Of a stretch of DNA of 59,937 nt, positions 36,069 to 45,330 are shown in pieces. The stretch is from Clostridia bacterium. Lineage in GTDB: Bacteria; Bacillota; Clostridia; Peptostreptococcales; Caminicellaceae. The stretch covers positions 1 through 59,937 of the forward strand of contig JAKSBP010000325.1 of NCBI GenBank assembly GCA_022361035.1. The letters are read 5' to 3'. The stretch's first letter is position 1, and each line of letters starts with the position of its first letter. Both the position numbers and the translations under genes were made by a program. Under the pieces are notes generated by a model, which was not told the origin of the DNA, made no database searches, and saw only the letters and a list, made by a program, of their open reading frames with translations.

Positions 36069-36803
36069 ATGATGAAAGAGTTTGTGATTATACTTCAATT
36101 TTTAACTAGAATACCTATAAATATCAATCTCAAGGTAGATGAAGAAGACTTTTTTCGAGGAGTTATATATTTTCCCCTTGTAGGATTTATTATAGGCATG
36201 TTTGTAGTTTCTGCATATTATATAGGATTTAAATTATCTGGTAGGATGCTGGGGGCTGTATTTGCTATCATAATAGAAATACTTATTACTGGAGGTCTTC
36301 ATCTCGACGGATTAGCTGATACCTTTGATGGAATATATAGTAATAGGTCTAAGGATAGGATTTTGGAGATAATGAGGGACAGTAGATTGGGAACTAATGG
36401 GGCTTTGGCTTTATTTATATCCCTAATATTAAAGCTGGTTTTAATAAATAGTTTCGCTGTTCCTATTATTTATTCGATTTTACTTTTAATGCCTGTGTTT
36501 TCAAGGCTAAATATGGTACTTGCCTTTAGATTAGCTAAACCAGCAAGGAAACAGGGAATGGGAAATCTCTTTATTGGAAAGGTAGACAAGAGACAATTTA
36601 TTGTAGCCCTTATTATAGCTATAATAATCTCCCTAATATATATAAAATTAATTGTAGTTGCTATATTGCTATTATTATTTACAATACTGTATGTAAGGTA
36701 TATGACATATAAAATAGATGGGATGACTGGAGACACCATAGGTGCATTATGCGAACTATCTGAGCTGCTTTATCTTCTATTAGTAATCCTAATGTTCCCA
36801 TAA
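36069..36803 (+). CDS. cobS: Adenosylcobinamide-GDP ribazoletransferase (cobalamin synthase)
   Basis: A 244-residue membrane protein with about six helices. The active-site motif LHLDGLADTFDGIYSNRS (about 77-94) and DSRLGTNGALAL are typical. It joins adenosylcobinamide-GDP and alpha-ribazole (phosphate) at the inner membrane. GAGGAG lies 6 bases before ATG 36069. A second ATG is at 36072. Confidence 0.94.
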   Translation: MMKEFVIILQFLTRIPININLKVDEEDFFRGVIYFPLVGFIIGMFVVSAYYIGFKLSGRMLGAVFAIIIEILITGGLHLDGLADTFDGIYSNRSKDRILEIMRDSRLGTNGALALFISLILKLVLINSFAVPIIYSILLLMPVFSRLNMVLAFRLAKPARKQGMGNLFIGKVDKRQFIVALIIAIIISLIYIKLIVVAILLLLFTILYVRYMTYKIDGMTGDTIGALCELSELLYLLLVILMFP

Positions 36804-36933
36804 AGAAAAGCAATTTTTAAAATATCAATAAATTTTTGAATTATCTTTGAATAAGGAGACTAAGGTCATAATTCTTAATCCCAATATTATACCGAGAGTA
36901 AAATCTTAATTTATAATAGTTAGGAGCTTACAT

Positions 36934-37524
36934 ATGTCAGAAGTAATTTTTGTAAGGCATGGAGAGTCAGAAATGAATGAAAAGGGTGTATACTGTGGTT
37001 GGTCAGATTCACCCCTCACCCCTAAGGGCATCATTCAAGCCCAAGCTGTTAGCAAGAAATTAGCCGATGAAAGAATTGATTTAATTATAAGCAGCAATCT
37101 TGATAGATGTTTAGTGACTGCTGAGATTATAAATAGATTCCATGATAAAAGAATTATTCAAGAATCGGAGTTAAAGGAAATACACTTTGGTAAATGGGAG
37201 GGTCTTAGCTATAAGGATATCTGTAGGGAGTTTTATGAGGAGGAGAAGATGTGGAGGGAGGATTATATTGGCTTTAAGATACCTGAAGGTGAAAGTCTGC
37301 TTCAGATGCATAAGAGAGTAAATAATGTGTTTAATAAAATAATTGAAGATTATCATGAGAAAAAAATACTTATTGTTGCCCATTCGGGAGTTATTAGAAG
37401 CATTCTATCCCAGCGAATATGTGGTAGTATTGAAGGATACTGGAAGTTTAAAATCGAAAATTGTGGAATAGCTAGGATTCAATTCATGGATGATTTCCCA
37501 GTGCTTATTGGAATAAATCAATAA
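36934..37524 (+). CDS. cobC: Alpha-ribazole phosphatase (histidine phosphatase family)
   Basis: A 196-residue phosphoglycerate-mutase-like protein: VRHGESEMNEKGVYCGW with the catalytic His, LKEIHFGKWEG and VAHSGVIRS. Its place after cobU-cobS supports CobC, which removes the phosphate from adenosylcobalamin 5'-phosphate or alpha-ribazole phosphate. A different small phosphatase role cannot be excluded on sequence alone. AGGAGC precedes ATG 36934; the 130-base gap to cobS has no terminator. Confidence 0.85.
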   Translation: MSEVIFVRHGESEMNEKGVYCGWSDSPLTPKGIIQAQAVSKKLADERIDLIISSNLDRCLVTAEIINRFHDKRIIQESELKEIHFGKWEGLSYKDICREFYEEEKMWREDYIGFKIPEGESLLQMHKRVNNVFNKIIEDYHEKKILIVAHSGVIRSILSQRICGSIEGYWKFKIENCGIARIQFMDDFPVLIGINQ

Positions 37525-37531
37525 CTATAGT

Positions 37532-37620
37532 AATGTTACTTTAAGGATTAATAAATTTTACCAAAAGAATGTAGAAGAGTTCATTATTTCAGTAAAATTT
37601 ATTTTAAATTCCAATGTACC
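37532..37620 (+). repeat. Family B hairpin repeat
   Basis: Arms AATAAATTTTAC and GTAAAATTTATT, plus outer TTACTTTAAGGATT/AATTCCAATGTA, enclose the loop AATGTAGAAGAGTTCATTATTTC, the same core as at 2821 and 43102 (inverted). Confidence 0.7.
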
Positions 37621-37757
37621 ATAACCATATATACTCAACTTTTAGAAACATAAAATAACGAAAATAATTTTTTATAAAGGTAGATTTTAGAACTCCATAG
37701 AACAGTTAAAATCCTAAAAGATAAGAATTACAATAGAAAGGGGATAATTTTATAAAT

Positions 37758-38561
37758 ATGCTAAATAATCACCCTTGTTACAATGAAAAGGCTAGAAATT
37801 ATGGGAGAATCCATATTCCGGTGGCACCTAGATGTAATATCAGATGTAACTACTGTGACAGAAAGTTTGACTGTGCCAATGAATGTCGCCCAGGAGTAAC
37901 AAGTATAGTCTTAGCTCCAGAGGAGGCACTTGAGAGATATAAGCTTGCGAAGAAAAGGGTTGAAAACCTATCTGTTATTGGAATAGCGGGACCAGGAGAT
38001 GCACTAGCCAATTTTGAAGAAACCATAAGATCTATTGAGCTTATTAAGGAATATGACCCAGAGGTTACATTTTGCTTATCAACAAATGGACTAATGCTTC
38101 CAAACTATGGAGAAAAGATTATTTCGTTAGGGCTAAGGCATATAACGATAACAATTAATACTGTTAATCCCTTGATTGGGTCAAAAATATACAGACAAGT
38201 AAACTATAATGGAAAAATATTAAAGGGTAAAGATGCTTCCAGTCTCCTTATTAATAATCAGTTTGAGGGATTAAAATACCTAGCTTCAAAGGGGACTTTA
38301 TGTAAAGTAAATATAGTTGTGATAAAAAATGTAAATGAATATCACGTTGAAGAAGTCGTAAAAAGGGTAAAGGAGTGTGGGGCTTTTATGACAAATATAA
38401 TACCCCATATACCTGTTAAAGGAAGTCATTTTGCAAATTATCCAGTAATCAATAATAGAGAGCTCTTTATGATTCGTAGAAAGTGTGAAGCCTATTTAAA
38501 ACAAATGAGGCATTGTCAACAATGTCGTTCAGATGCTGTAGGAAGGCTTACGGATAATTAA
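37758..38561 (+). CDS. nifB: NifB-like radical SAM protein
   Basis: A 267-residue radical SAM enzyme of the short NifB type (no NafY tail). It keeps all family hallmarks: HPCYNEKA with Cys7, VAPRCNIRCNYCDRKFDCANE (SAM-cluster Cys at 26, 30 and 33), GIAGPGDALAN, CLSTNGL, TITINTVNP, and the C-terminal MRHCQQCRSDAVG. NifB fuses two Fe-S clusters into the carbide-containing precursor of nitrogenase cofactor. No nifHDKEN genes are in the window. It sits among cobalamin genes with its own 233-base leader, so a non-nitrogenase role or distant nif genes are both possible. AAAGGGG precedes ATG 37758. Confidence 0.85.
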   Translation: MLNNHPCYNEKARNYGRIHIPVAPRCNIRCNYCDRKFDCANECRPGVTSIVLAPEEALERYKLAKKRVENLSVIGIAGPGDALANFEETIRSIELIKEYDPEVTFCLSTNGLMLPNYGEKIISLGLRHITITINTVNPLIGSKIYRQVNYNGKILKGKDASSLLINNQFEGLKYLASKGTLCKVNIVVIKNVNEYHVEEVVKRVKECGAFMTNIIPHIPVKGSHFANYPVINNRELFMIRRKCEAYLKQMRHCQQCRSDAVGRLTDN

Positions 38562-38758
38562 TCTATAGAGCTGAGCTGTAAATGTAGTAAGTTTACTTAA
38601 AAATAAAAGGGAGGATTAAGTGAAGAGATAAATTGAAATGAACTAGCTAAAGTATATTACTATTCCATATTTCTTTTTCCTTCTCTTTATGGCCTTATAT
38701 TGACACTAGAGTTCTATATAAATAAACTAATAATCTCCACATAGTATGTTGTTAAAGG
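38562..38758. other. Spacer before riboswitch 2
   Basis: Part of the 602-base gap between nifB and cbiA. I see no gene; GGGAGG near 38611 is followed only by a four-codon frame. The rest of the gap is promoter, aptamer and terminator. Confidence 0.45.
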
Positions 38759-38788
38759 TTGACTATTCTGATAAAATAGATTTATATA
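38759..38788 (+). promoter_or_regulatory. Promoter of the cbi operon
   Basis: TTGACT (38759-38764) and TATATA (38783-38788) with an 18-base spacer, just before the aptamer. Confidence 0.55.
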
Positions 38789-38805
38789 GGGAATTTAATA
38801 ACTTT

Positions 38806-38965
38806 TAATAGGTGTGAAGCAACTTAAAAGGGAAGACGGTGAAAGTCCGTTACAGCCCCCGCTACTGTAAGTGATGATGAAACCAAAAAAACCACTCAAT
38901 CTATATGTTTGGGGAAGGGTTTGGGAGTAAGTAGATTCACAAGTCAGGAGACCTGCCTATTATAA
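38806..38965 (+). promoter_or_regulatory. Cobalamin riboswitch 2
   Basis: Core landmarks: AATAGGTGTGAAGC at the 5' end, GACGGTGAAAGTCCGTTACAGCC (in outline), CCCCCGCTACTGTAAG (38856-38871) and the B12 box AAGTCAGGAGACCTGCC (38941-38957). It should repress the downstream cbiA-led operon when cobalamin is plentiful. Confidence 0.95.
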
Positions 38966-39023
38966 GCCATTAGTAAACTACCTTCGGAGGGAAGGGAGTA
39001 TACATATCAATATCATGTATTCT

Positions 39024-39053
39024 ATCCTGACTCTAAAGGGTCAGGATTTTTAT
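39024..39053 (+). terminator. Riboswitch expression-platform terminator 2
   Basis: ATCCTGACTC (39024-39033) pairs with GGGTCAGGAT (39038-39047) and is followed by TTTTTAT. Confidence 0.88.
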
Positions 39054-39163
39054 ATGAAATAAAAATTAGATTGAAGTTTTTACTATATAAAGCTCAAGGA
39101 AAGATTATAAAATTTAGAGCTTACAGCATGTAACCTACAACAAAAAAGGAATAGGTGATATAG

Positions 39164-40567
39164 ATGAATTTACCAAGGTTTATAATAGCTGGAACCCAAA
39201 GTGGAGTAGGAAAAACAACCATATCTACAGGTATAATGAGGGCACTGGTTTTAAGAGGATGTGATGTTCAGCCCTTTAAAGTAGGACCGGATTATATAGA
39301 TCCTGCCTTTCATAGCTTCGTAACTGGAAATAAATCGAGAAATTTAGATAGTTGGATGATTGATGAAGAAATCCTAAGGGAATTATTTATAAAAAATTCG
39401 TGTAGTAGAAAAATAGCTGTGGTTGAAGGAGTTATGGGCCTATATGATGGCTTTGGAACAGAAAAGGACATGGGGAGTACAGCCCATGTGTCTAAAATCT
39501 TGAATATACCAGTTATTTTAGTTATTAATGGCAGAGGAATGTCATCTAGTGCTGCAGCAGAGGTTCTTGGATTTAAGATGTATGATACAAAAGTAGAAAT
39601 AAAAGGAGTTATAGTGAATAACGTATCGGGAGAAAAGCATTACGAGATAATTAAAAAGGTCGTTGAGAGAGATACAGGAATTAAGTGTCTCGGATACTTA
39701 AAGAAAAATTCAAATATCAAACTGGAAAGCAGGCATTTGGGATTAGTTCCCAGTGTAGAGGTAGAAGACCTTGAGAGGAGATTAGATGAGCTTGCTAGTA
39801 TGGTAGAAGAAACAATAGACATAGATGGCATTTTAAAGCTGGCCTATGGGACAGCCCCATTAAATATAGAAGTCAAAAGCAATACTTATGTAGAAAAAAG
39901 TGTAAATATTGGAGTTGCACTGGACAAAGCCTTTAACTTTTATTATGAGGATAACCTGGATTTACTTAAGGAACTTGGAGGGAATTTAGTGTACTTTAGT
40001 CCTTTAAAGGATAAAGAGCTTCCCCCTAATATACATGGTTTATATTTAGGAGGAGGTTTTCCAGAGGTTTTTGCAAAAGAACTAGAAGAAAATAGGGAAA
40101 TGAGAAGGATAATCAAGGAGCAATCCTTAAAAGGAATGCCCATATATGCTGAATGTGGGGGTCTGATGTATCTAACAAATTCCATTATAAACTTTGAAGG
40201 CAAAAAGTTTGAGATGGTTGGTGTTTTTGATGGAGAAGCCACTATGACAAAGAGGCTTCACAGATTTGGTTATGTTCATGTAAACATAAATAAACCCTGT
40301 GTCATATCTCAAGGTTCAGATTTAGTAAAGGCCCACGAATTCCATAGATCAAAATTAAATCATATGGATGAAGGGGATTGCGGCTATAGAGTAGAAAAAA
40401 TAAGGGAAAATAAGCTTCAAAACTCATGGCAATGTGGATTCATAAAAAATAATACATTAGGGGCCTATGCCCATATCCATTTTTACTCCAATAAGGATTT
40501 GGCAACAAATTTTATAAAAAATTGTAGTCTATTCAAAGAAAAAGGATGTGTTGAAGATGAAAAATAA
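39164..40567 (+). CDS. cbiA: Cobyrinate a,c-diamide synthase
   Basis: A 467-residue glutamine-dependent amidotransferase. N-terminal dethiobiotin-synthetase-like ATPase with [11 protein letters not shown] (about 8-18), DYIDPAFH and [10 protein letters not shown]. The C-terminal class I glutaminase carries the nucleophile in [10 protein letters not shown]. It amidates carboxylates a and c of (cobalt-)cobyrinic acid. It is the first gene behind riboswitch 2. It overlaps the next gene by up to 20 bases. Confidence 0.94.
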   Translation: MNLPRFIIAGTQSGVGKTTISTGIMRALVLRGCDVQPFKVGPDYIDPAFHSFVTGNKSRNLDSWMIDEEILRELFIKNSCSRKIAVVEGVMGLYDGFGTEKDMGSTAHVSKILNIPVILVINGRGMSSSAAAEVLGFKMYDTKVEIKGVIVNNVSGEKHYEIIKKVVERDTGIKCLGYLKKNSNIKLESRHLGLVPSVEVEDLERRLDELASMVEETIDIDGILKLAYGTAPLNIEVKSNTYVEKSVNIGVALDKAFNFYYEDNLDLLKELGGNLVYFSPLKDKELPPNIHGLYLGGGFPEVFAKELEENREMRRIIKEQSLKGMPIYAECGGLMYLTNSIINFEGKKFEMVGVFDGEATMTKRLHRFGYVHVNINKPCVISQGSDLVKAHEFHRSKLNHMDEGDCGYRVEKIRENKLQNSWQCGFIKNNTLGAYAHIHFYSNKDLATNFIKNCSLFKEKGCVEDEK

Positions 40568-42083
40568 GTCACTGATGCTTCAAGGAACAGCATCTTCTGT
40601 TGGGAAAAGCATTTTAACTGCCGCACTCTGTAGAATATTTAAAGAAGATGGATATAGGGTAGCACCCTTTAAATCTCAAAATATGGCACTAAATTCTTTT
40701 ATAACTGAAGAGGGCTTAGAAATGGGACGGGCACAAGTGGTACAAGCCGAGGCAAGTGGTCGGAAACCCTCAGTTTTAATGAATCCAATATTACTGAAAC
40801 CAACTACAGATAAAAAATGTCAAGTTATATTAAATGGTAAGGTTTACGACAATCTTTCTGCCATGGAATATCATAATTTTAAGCCTAAACTCAAGGGTTT
40901 AATTAAAGAAGCATATGAAAAGCTTTCCTTCAGCCATGACATAGTTGTACTGGAGGGAGCAGGCAGCCCAGCAGAAATAAATCTTAGAGAAAATGATTTA
41001 GTAAATATGGGTATGGCAGAAATCTCCGATTCTCCTGTAATAATAGTTGGAGATATAGACCGTGGTGGGGTTTTTGCATCTATTTATGGAACTATTATGC
41101 TTCTAGAGGAAGAAGAAAGGAAGAGAGTGAAAGGTATAATAATCAACAAGTTTAGAGGAGATGTGGAAATACTTAACCCGGGAATAAAAATGATAGAGGA
41201 TTTAATCAATATTCCTGTTTTAGGGGTGGTTCCCTATATGCATGTTCAAATAGAGGATGAAGATAGCCTTGCGGAGAGATTTAGGAAAAGAGAGCGGGAT
41301 GATGGAGAAATTAATGTAGAGGTTCTATATTTGCCCCATGTCTCCAATTTTACTGATTTTAATGTATTAGAAACCCAGGATGATGTAAATTTAAGATACG
41401 TTATGAGGGGAGAAAGTATAGAAAATCCCGATATCCTAATCATTCCAGGCTCGAAAAATACAATTGAAGATTTAATATACCTTAGAAACTCCGGCCTTGA
41501 AGAGCAGATATTAAAGCTGCATAAAGCTGGTAAAATGATAGTTGGAATTTGTGGTGGTTATCAGATATTAGGTAGAGTAATTAAGGACCCCCATGGTACG
41601 GAGAGCGGAATAGATGAAATAAACGGATTGGGTCTTCTAAACACTGAGACACTTTTTGAAAAAAATAAAACCACAACACAGATTAAAGGTGAAGTTCTTA
41701 AAGTAAACAATGGAATCTTAAAGGATATAAAATCCCATAACCTTTTAGGCTATGAAATTCATATGGGGCAGACAAAGATTTTAGATGATACTTCCCCCTT
41801 CATAAAAATAACAAAAAGGCTTGAAGATACAGTTGAAGTTTTTGATGGTGCAATAAATAAGGAAGGGAATGTGCTAGGAACTTATATCCATGGAATCTTT
41901 GATAATATTAGCTTCACCAGAGAAATCTTAAATAAGGTCAGAGAGCTAAAGGGTCTAGGAAAAATAGAAAGTAGTATTCAAAGTTTTGAAGAGTTTAAAG
42001 AGGGAGAATATCAGAAGTTGGCTAAAATTGTTAGAAATAGCATAGATGTAGAAAAAATATATGAAATTATAAATGGTGATTGA
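40557..42083 (+). CDS. cbiP: Cobyric acid synthase
   Basis: A 508-residue glutamine amidotransferase: [18 protein letters not shown] at the N-terminus, [24 protein letters not shown] and [11 protein letters not shown]. The glutaminase Cys is in [10 protein letters not shown] and there is a [10 protein letters not shown] ending. It performs the four remaining amidations (b, d, e, g). The start is ambiguous among GTG 40548, TTG 40551 and ATG 40557 behind AAAGGA; ATG is the conventional choice. All overlap cbiA, implying coupling. Confidence 0.94.
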   Translation: MKNKSLMLQGTASSVGKSILTAALCRIFKEDGYRVAPFKSQNMALNSFITEEGLEMGRAQVVQAEASGRKPSVLMNPILLKPTTDKKCQVILNGKVYDNLSAMEYHNFKPKLKGLIKEAYEKLSFSHDIVVLEGAGSPAEINLRENDLVNMGMAEISDSPVIIVGDIDRGGVFASIYGTIMLLEEEERKRVKGIIINKFRGDVEILNPGIKMIEDLINIPVLGVVPYMHVQIEDEDSLAERFRKRERDDGEINVEVLYLPHVSNFTDFNVLETQDDVNLRYVMRGESIENPDILIIPGSKNTIEDLIYLRNSGLEEQILKLHKAGKMIVGICGGYQILGRVIKDPHGTESGIDEINGLGLLNTETLFEKNKTTTQIKGEVLKVNNGILKDIKSHNLLGYEIHMGQTKILDDTSPFIKITKRLEDTVEVFDGAINKEGNVLGTYIHGIFDNISFTREILNKVRELKGLGKIESSIQSFEEFKEGEYQKLAKIVRNSIDVEKIYEIINGD

Positions 42084-42085
42084 TC

Positions 42086-43039
42086 ATGGAATTTATTTTC
42101 ATAGGATACTTTTTAGATTTAGTCTTTGGTGATCCCTACTGGATGCCCCATCCTATTAGATTTATAGGTAAGGCTATTAGTAAGCTTGAAGGATTATTGA
42201 GAGGGTATTTTAATAGGGATAGGAAAGCTAGGCTAGGAGGGGTCGTATTAGCTGTAGTCATAATAACTGGTACCTATTTTATTGCCTCGGCAATACTATC
42301 TATAGCTAAAGTGTATAATCCTTATCTATCAAAAGCTTTACAAACCTTTATGGTTTTTCAGATATTAGCTACCAAGAGTTTAGCGAAGGAGAGCCAAAAA
42401 GTCTATTACCCTTTGAAGGAGAATAATCTTTCCCAGGCTAGGAAGTTTGTATCCTATATAGTGGGTAGAGATACCCAGGACTTACAGAAAGATGGGATTA
42501 CAAGGGCTACGGTTGAAACGATTGCTGAAAACATATCCGACGGTATTATTGCACCACTATTTTATATTTTTATTGGCGGAGCTCCATTAGGCATGGCCTA
42601 TAAAGCTGTAAACACATTGGATTCTATGGTTGGATATAAAAATGATAAATATAGGGATTTTGGATGGGCGTCGGCTAAAATTGATGATATAGCTAACTTT
42701 ATCCCAGCTAGATTAACTGCAATTTTGATTATATTATCAACCATATTCTTAGGATACAATACGAAAAACTCTTTAAATATTTTAATCAGAGACAGAAAAA
42801 ATCACAGCAGCCCAAATGCTGGTTATCCAGAAGCTGCTGTTGCAGGTGCCCTCAATATTCAGCTTGGAGGAACAAGTACCTACTTTGGAAAGCCTGTTTA
42901 TAAGCCAACCATAGGAGAAAAAATCCGAGATATAGAAGTTAAGGACATAAATAGAACAATAAGAATAATGTATGGAACCTCATTTTTAGGAGTTTCCCTG
43001 TTTGGAATCATAAAATATTTCTTAGATATAATTATATAA
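42086..43039 (+). CDS. cbiB: Adenosylcobinamide-phosphate synthase
   Basis: A 317-residue membrane protein. It has DLVFGDPYWMPHPIRFIGK near the N-terminus, VETIAENISDGIIAPLFY in the middle, NTLDSMVGYKNDKYRDFGW and SPNAGYPEAAVAGAL. It attaches the aminopropanol (phosphate) linker to adenosylcobyric acid. TTG 42080 overlaps cbiP, but GGTGA points to ATG 42086, two bases after the cbiP stop. A 306-base structured gap follows. Confidence 0.93.
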   Translation: MEFIFIGYFLDLVFGDPYWMPHPIRFIGKAISKLEGLLRGYFNRDRKARLGGVVLAVVIITGTYFIASAILSIAKVYNPYLSKALQTFMVFQILATKSLAKESQKVYYPLKENNLSQARKFVSYIVGRDTQDLQKDGITRATVETIAENISDGIIAPLFYIFIGGAPLGMAYKAVNTLDSMVGYKNDKYRDFGWASAKIDDIANFIPARLTAILIILSTIFLGYNTKNSLNILIRDRKNHSSPNAGYPEAAVAGALNIQLGGTSTYFGKPVYKPTIGEKIRDIEVKDINRTIRIMYGTSFLGVSLFGIIKYFLDIII

Positions 43040-43041
43040 AA

Positions 43042-43130
43042 TTAATCCATTAATCTTAAGTTATGATGAATATTTTAAAGAAAACAATGAAACTTTCTAC
43101 ATTTTTTCTTTGAAAATATTAGATTATATA
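43042..43130 (-). repeat. Family B hairpin repeat, inverted copy
   Basis: The reverse complement reads AATATTTTCAAAGAAAAAATG then TAGAAAGTTTCATTGTTTTC and ends ACTTAAGATTAATGG, matching the loop core and one arm of the copies at 29890 and 37532. Confidence 0.6.
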
Positions 43131-43149
43131 AAAGGGAATATCTATAGAA

Positions 43150-43345
43150 GGCTAAAGTTAATCCTTAACTTTAATTCTAAAGCTCAGTTATTCCAGCGAA
43201 GATGGGAATAGCTAATCTAACACATTAACTATAAATTTAACTCTACAAAGTAAAACTTTGACCTTCAAAACCTAAAAAAATGATATGAAAACCTGTAATT
43301 ATCAAAGGGCTTTCAATCCCTTTGGTCTAAAAAGGGGAGATGAAA
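43150..43345 (+). promoter_or_regulatory. Hairpin-rich leader before cobD, with possible switch at the ribosome site
   Basis: Hairpins in order: AAAGTTAA/TTAACTTT (about 43154-43172), AGTTATTCC/GGAATAGCT (about 43186-43213), CAAAGT/ACTTTG (about 43245-43260), and CAAAGGG/CCCTTTG (43303-43309 with 43318-43324). The CCCTTT arm can instead pair with AAAGGG of the cobD ribosome site (43331-43336). The two pairings exclude each other. No terminator T run is present. Confidence 0.5.
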
Positions 43346-44422
43346 TTGAAAGTAAAGCATGGGGGAAACATATACGAAGCAGCTAAAAAGTATGGATTAA
43401 AGGAAGGGGAAATTTTGGACTATAGTGCAAATATAAATCCCTTCGGGATTCCTAATGTGCTTAAGGCAACAATAATCTCAAATATAGATGTGATTGAAAA
43501 CTATCCTGACCCCGACTATAGGGACTTAATATGGAGCATAGCTAAATATAATAATATTGATAAAGACTATGTACTGCCTGGAAATGGTGCTACTGAGATA
43601 ATTTTTCAAATTATTCAAGCCTTAGAGCCTAAGAGGACACTTCTATTGGCCCCAACCTTTCTAGAGTATGAACGGGCTTTGAAGAGAGTTGGAAGTGATA
43701 TAAAATATCATTTTTTAGATGAAAGTAATTATTTCAAAGTAGATAAAAAGGACTTTTTAAAAGAATTAACCCATGACATAGATTTTATAATTCTATGTAA
43801 TCCAAACAACCCAACGGGACAGATTGTTGAAAGAGAAGTATTAGTTGAAATATTAATAGAATGTAGGACAAAGGGAATAAATCTTATGATTGATGAAGCG
43901 TTTATAGAATTTTTAGATGATGAAGGAGCTAATAGTTTAATAGACTACTTAGATGATTTTCCCAATCTTTTCATAATTAGGGCTCTGACTAAATTTTTTG
44001 CAATACCAGGTTTAAGGTTAGGCTATGGACTTATGTCCAATGGAGAAATAAAAGAAATTATTTTAAGCAGAAAAGAGCCCTGGACCATAAATTGCTTCGC
44101 CTCCATGTCGGCGGAAGTTTTACTTAAGGATAATGAATATATAAGAAAGAGTAAAGAATTCTTCAAAATAGAAAGGGCGTATATGTATGAAAAACTTAGG
44201 GGATTTAAGGCCCTTAGTGTATATAGACCCCAAGCAAATTATATCTTCTTTAGGATGATTGATAAGACAATAAATTTAAAGGAAGAACTGATAAATAGAA
44301 AAATCTTAATAAGAGAGTGTGATAACTACGTGAATCTAGATAAATCGTATTTTAGAGTAGCCATAAAGGATAGGGAATCTAACGAAAAATTAATAGGTGT
44401 GTTGAGTGAGGTATTTTCATGA
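43346..44422 (+). CDS. cobD: L-threonine-O-3-phosphate decarboxylase
   Basis: A 358-residue PLP enzyme of the histidinol-phosphate aminotransferase fold: HGGNIYEAAKKYG and DYSANINPFG near the N-terminus, CNPNNPTGQ, DEAFIEF, and the PLP lysine in RALTKFFAIPGLRLGYG. It makes (R)-1-amino-2-propanol phosphate for the nucleotide loop. TTG 43346 is preferred, because ATG 43340 directly abuts the ribosome site GGGGAG. Overlaps pduX by 4 bases. Confidence 0.92.
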   Translation: MKVKHGGNIYEAAKKYGLKEGEILDYSANINPFGIPNVLKATIISNIDVIENYPDPDYRDLIWSIAKYNNIDKDYVLPGNGATEIIFQIIQALEPKRTLLLAPTFLEYERALKRVGSDIKYHFLDESNYFKVDKKDFLKELTHDIDFIILCNPNNPTGQIVEREVLVEILIECRTKGINLMIDEAFIEFLDDEGANSLIDYLDDFPNLFIIRALTKFFAIPGLRLGYGLMSNGEIKEIILSRKEPWTINCFASMSAEVLLKDNEYIRKSKEFFKIERAYMYEKLRGFKALSVYRPQANYIFFRMIDKTINLKEELINRKILIRECDNYVNLDKSYFRVAIKDRESNEKLIGVLSEVFS

Positions 44423-45330
44423 AGGTTAAAGTTAAATGTCCTGCCTCCTGTGGAGAGCTAATTCAAGGTATAATAGGAGATGGAGAAAAGCTTATATCCC
44501 TACCTATAGATAAATATTCAGAAGTGACTTTAGAGGAAACAAAGAAGGGGAAAATAAAAACCGATAATAAGAAGAAGAGTATATTAGCCCTTAGAAAGAC
44601 CTTTGAGTACTTTAATGTGCCTGATCACTATATGGAAAATGTTTCCCTGCAGATAAGTTCTGATATTCCTGTAGCAAAGGGGATGGCCAGTAGTACAGCC
44701 GATATTGCAGCTACTATAACGGCTACTGCAAAACTTTTAGGACAAGAATTAAATCCTGATATACTAGGGGAGTTATGCTGTAAAATTGAGCCTACAGATA
44801 GTACTATTTTCCATAGATTAACTCTTTTTGACCATATTAAAGGAAGGATTATTGAAAAGCATGATTGGAATTTAAGGATGAAGGTATTGGTTTTAGAGAT
44901 GGATAGCATAGTGAGGACCGAGGAGTTTAGAAAAAAAGATTATTCAAAAATTAGATATGAAAATAAGAAGGAAATAGAAAGGGCCTATGAAAAATTTTCT
45001 TTAGCTTGTAAAAGAAAGGATAAAAAGCTTTTAGGAGAAGCCGTAACTATAAGTTCATTAGCCAATCAGAAAATACTATTTAAGCCAAAACTCAATGAAA
45101 TTATAGATTTATCCAATAGACTAGGGGCCTATGGCATAAATGTAGCCCATAGTGGTACCGTTGTTGGAATATTGTATGATGAGAAATATTTAGATGTAGA
45201 AAGATTAAGGCATATCCTGTTAAAGGAAAGAATTACTGAATATTATGTTAAAATGTATATTGTAAATGTGATTAAAGGTGGAGTTAGAACTATGGGAGAA
45301 GAAGGAGAGGTATTATGGAAAGTTATATAA
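44419..45330 (+). CDS. pduX: L-threonine kinase (GHMP family)
   Basis: A 303-residue GHMP kinase: VKCPASCGELIQGIIGDGE at the start, the ATP-binding motif PVAKGMASSTADIAATI (about 87-103), and a late AHSGTVVGILYD. It phosphorylates L-threonine, and CobD then decarboxylates the product. The 4-base overlap with cobD supports this pairing. Overlaps cbiC by 16 bases. Confidence 0.92.
   Translation: MKVKVKCPASCGELIQGIIGDGEKLISLPIDKYSEVTLEETKKGKIKTDNKKKSILALRKTFEYFNVPDHYMENVSLQISSDIPVAKGMASSTADIAATITATAKLLGQELNPDILGELCCKIEPTDSTIFHRLTLFDHIKGRIIEKHDWNLRMKVLVLEMDSIVRTEEFRKKDYSKIRYENKKEIERAYEKFSLACKRKDKKLLGEAVTISSLANQKILFKPKLNEIIDLSNRLGAYGINVAHSGTVVGILYDEKYLDVERLRHILLKERITEYYVKMYIVNVIKGGVRTMGEEGEVLWKVI

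Noticed and set aside
38605-38635. Small ORF behind GGGAGG
   Set aside because: The frame stops after four codons.
43186-43213. Hairpin AGTTATTCC/GGAATAGCT as terminator of cbiB
   Set aside because: No T run follows, so it is described only as part of the cobD leader.
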